Positions 62,494 through 64,000 of a DNA stretch of 64,000 nucleotides are shown piece by piece (positions within the stretch are counted from its first letter, which is position 1; the number at the start of each line of letters is the position of its first letter). The translations under genes were made by a program, and so were the position numbers. The notes beneath the pieces are model-generated. The model made no database searches. It had not been told where the DNA came from and worked only from the letters and a program-made list of their open reading frames with translations. The DNA comes from Sphingomonas turrisvirgatae (GTDB lineage Bacteria > Pseudomonadota > Alphaproteobacteria > Sphingomonadales > Sphingomonadaceae): NCBI RefSeq assembly GCF_001721295.1, contig NZ_MDDS01000057.1, positions 1 through 64,000 on the forward strand, in the 5' to 3' direction.

Positions 62494-63297
62494 GTGAGAA
62501 TCGCGACCTATAATGTGAACGGCGTGAATGGCCGCCTGCCGGTGCTGCTACGCTGGCTGGCCGAAACCGCGCCCGATATCGTGTGCTTGCAGGAGCTGAA
62601 GGCGCCGGACGAGGAATTCCCGGCGGCGGCGATCCGCGACGCTGGCTACACCGCGATCTGGCACGGGCAGAAAAGCTGGAACGGCGTTGCAATCCTCAGT
62701 CGCGCCGGCGACATTCACGAAACCCGGCGCGGGCTGCCGGGCGATCCTGACAGCGGCCAGAGCCGCTATATCGAGGCAGCGATCAACGGCATCCTGATCG
62801 GCGGCCTCTACCTTCCGAACGGCAACCCCCGGCCCGGCCCGAAGTTCGATTACAAGCTGGCCTGGTTCGACCGGCTGATCGACCATGCGGCGACGCTGAT
62901 CGCATCGGATCTGCCGGTCATGCTGGCCGGCGACTTCAACATCATGCCCACCGAGCGCGACGTTTATAAACCCGAACGCTGGCTGGACGACGCATTGTTC
63001 GCGCCGGAGGTCCGCGGCGCCTATTCCCGCTTGCTCGATCAAGGCTGGACCGACGCGTTGCGCACGCTGCACCCGGACGAGACGATCTATACCTTCTGGG
63101 ACTATTTCCGGAACGCGTTCGCGCGCGATGCCGGGCTGCGCATCGACCATCTGCTGCTCAGCCCGGCGCTCGCCAAGCGACTGAAGCGCGCAGAGGTCGA
63201 CAGCTTCGTGCGCGGCTGGGAAAAGACCAGCGACCACGCCCCGGTCTGGGTCGAACTTGCGGACAAGCCAGTGCGGCGGAGCCGTGCGCCAGCTTAG
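62494..63297 (+). CDS. xthA: Exodeoxyribonuclease III
   Basis: About 267 residues from GTG at 62494, giving the canonical start MRIATYNVNGVNGRLP; an upstream frame start at 62467 is less likely. AP-endonuclease/exonuclease III motifs are in order: LQELKAPDEEFP with the metal-binding Glu, WNGVAILSR, GGLYLPNGNPRPGPKFDYKL, LAGDFNIMPTERDVYKPERW with Asp/Asn, and RIDHLLLSPAL and TSDHAPVWVEL with the catalytic Asp-His. It repairs abasic and 3'-blocked DNA. Confidence 0.93.
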   Translation: MRIATYNVNGVNGRLPVLLRWLAETAPDIVCLQELKAPDEEFPAAAIRDAGYTAIWHGQKSWNGVAILSRAGDIHETRRGLPGDPDSGQSRYIEAAINGILIGGLYLPNGNPRPGPKFDYKLAWFDRLIDHAATLIASDLPVMLAGDFNIMPTERDVYKPERWLDDALFAPEVRGAYSRLLDQGWTDALRTLHPDETIYTFWDYFRNAFARDAGLRIDHLLLSPALAKRLKRAEVDSFVRGWEKTSDHAPVWVELADKPVRRSRAPA

Positions 63298-63472
63298 GTA
63301 AAGTTCGCTCCCCTGCGAAGCCCCCCCCCAAGTCGCAAGCAGGGCATCGCAATGGCGCGGCCCGGGCAAATCCCGCGCCGTCGTCGGACAGGATCGCTAA
63401 CGCGACCCGCCGGCCATGCCGGCCGCTGCGCATTGCGGCGCAGCGCTCCGGACTTGCCCCCCCTTGCGACCG

Positions 63473-64000
63473 TCAATACATATGCTGGCCGCCATTGATG
63501 CTCAGTGTCGACCCGGTCACGAACCCGCCCTCTTCGGAACACAGAAACGCAACGCCGCGAGCAATTTCATGGGCCTGGCCCAGCCGCCCGACCGGGATCT
63601 TGGCGACGATCTTTTCCAGCACGTCCGCCGGCACCGCTGCCACCATGTCGGTGTCGATATAGCCGGGGGCGATCGCATTCACCGTCACGCCGGCGCGCGC
63701 GCCTTCCTGAGCCAGCGCCTTGGTGAAGCCGTGAATGCCGCTCTTCGCCGCCGCATAGTTCACCTGACCATACTGGCCCGCCTGGCCGTTGATCGAGCCG
63801 ATATTGACGATCCGCCCCCATTTGCGCTCACGCATGCCGGGAAAGGTCGCCTTGGCCATGTTAAAGCAACCGCCAAGATTGGTGTCGATGACCTCCTTCC
63901 ACATCTGGTAGGTCATCTTCAGGATGGTGCCGTCGCGCGTGATGCCGGCATTATTGACCACTACATCGACCGGCCCCAGCGCTGCCTCGACCTCGGCGAC
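63473..64000 (-). CDS. phaB: Acetoacetyl-CoA reductase, cut by window edge
   Basis: The C-terminal 175 or so residues of an SDR whose 5' end lies beyond base 64000; the apparent start at MVNNAG is internal. NNAGITRDGTILKMTYQMWKEVIDTNLGGCFNM, VNIGSINGQAGQYGQVNYAAAKSG with catalytic Ser, Tyr and Lys, and INGGQHMY at the C-terminus are the signature of PhaB, which reduces acetoacetyl-CoA to 3-hydroxybutyryl-CoA for polyhydroxybutyrate. Confidence 0.9.
   Translation of the reverse strand, partial: VAEVEAALGPVDVVVNNAGITRDGTILKMTYQMWKEVIDTNLGGCFNMAKATFPGMRERKWGRIVNIGSINGQAGQYGQVNYAAAKSGIHGFTKALAQEGARAGVTVNAIAPGYIDTDMVAAVPADVLEKIVAKIPVGRLGQAHEIARGVAFLCSEEGGFVTGSTLSINGGQHMY

Noticed and set aside
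1..64000. CRISPR arrays, rRNA genes or riboswitches
   Set aside because: No regularly spaced repeats, rRNA segments or recognisable riboswitch cores were noticed on reading; short ones could be missed by eye.

Overview
The window reads as a high-GC alphaproteobacterial chromosome, most likely a sphingomonad (Sphingomonas, Novosphingobium or a relative). Signs of this are the TonB-receptor-centred polysaccharide loci with receptor-linked flavin halogenases, the sphingomonad-style leucine and glutarate degradation genes, a DUF3606 protein and a PhaB-type reductase. From base 1 to about 51.8 kb it is accessory DNA devoted to red-algal galactans (agar or porphyran type). From about 52.3 kb to the right edge it looks like ordinary core metabolism.

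Layout. (1) 1-16.9 kb, polysaccharide locus 1: a partial GH50 agarase, an SMP-30 lactonase, an S1 sulfatase, a GH16 with an inserted domain, two flavin-dependent halogenases, a TonB receptor, a small secreted protein, a second GH50 and a broken sulfatase. (2) 17.3-23.4 kb, locus 2: a TonB receptor preceded by a decayed duplicate of its own promoter and 5' end, then a GH2 enzyme. (3) 24.0-29.9 kb, a translationally coupled sugar-acid operon (MFS, KDGal kinase, DapA-type aldolase, enolase-superfamily cycloisomerase/dehydratase, SDR) divergent from an IclR regulator. It fits 3,6-anhydro-L-galactonate or galactonate breakdown. (4) about 30.0-30.5 kb, a decayed IS3-family transposase. (5) 30.7-35.8 kb, an APH-fold kinase, divergent enolase, FAH hydrolase and SDR operon, divergent from a LacI regulator across a perfect palindrome. 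(6) 35.8-42.6 kb, a coupled operon of class III CoA-transferase, signal-less solute-binding-like protein, SDR, zinc dehydrogenase and exported formylglycine-generating enzyme, divergent from an enoyl-CoA hydratase and a second IclR. (7) 42.7-45.6 kb, a GntR regulator and a GH86 agarase/porphyranase lipoprotein. (8) 45.7-51.8 kb, PEP carboxylase, KDG kinase, a tyrosine integrase and a displaced 3' half of tRNA-Lys(CTT), probably an island edge. (9) 52.3-64 kb, methylcrotonyl-CoA carboxylase, isovaleryl-CoA dehydrogenase, LysR, glutaryl-CoA dehydrogenase with CoA-transferase, DDAH, exonuclease III and a partial PhaB.

How it works together (inference from families). Lipoprotein and periplasmic agarases (GH86, GH16, GH50) and sulfatases matured by the FGE degrade agar or porphyran. 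TonB receptors import oligomers, GH2 and other enzymes release monosaccharides, and the two sugar-acid operons plus KDG kinase funnel anhydrogalactose and galactose acids toward pyruvate. PEP carboxylase could supply anaplerosis. No GH117 anhydrogalactosidase and no anhydrogalactose dehydrogenase were seen, so these must lie elsewhere.

Two operator families stand out. A 17-bp palindrome (TTGTCGAC-W-GTCGACAA) occurs before nearly every locus-1 enzyme gene, before GH86 and over the start of the GntR gene. A second, GTTGC-N7-GCAAC-like motif occurs before the locus-2 receptor, before its decayed duplicate, and between the IclR gene and the sugar-acid operon. Together they suggest a two-regulator circuit that coordinates scattered agar genes. 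All positions were read by eye; no database or alignment was used.
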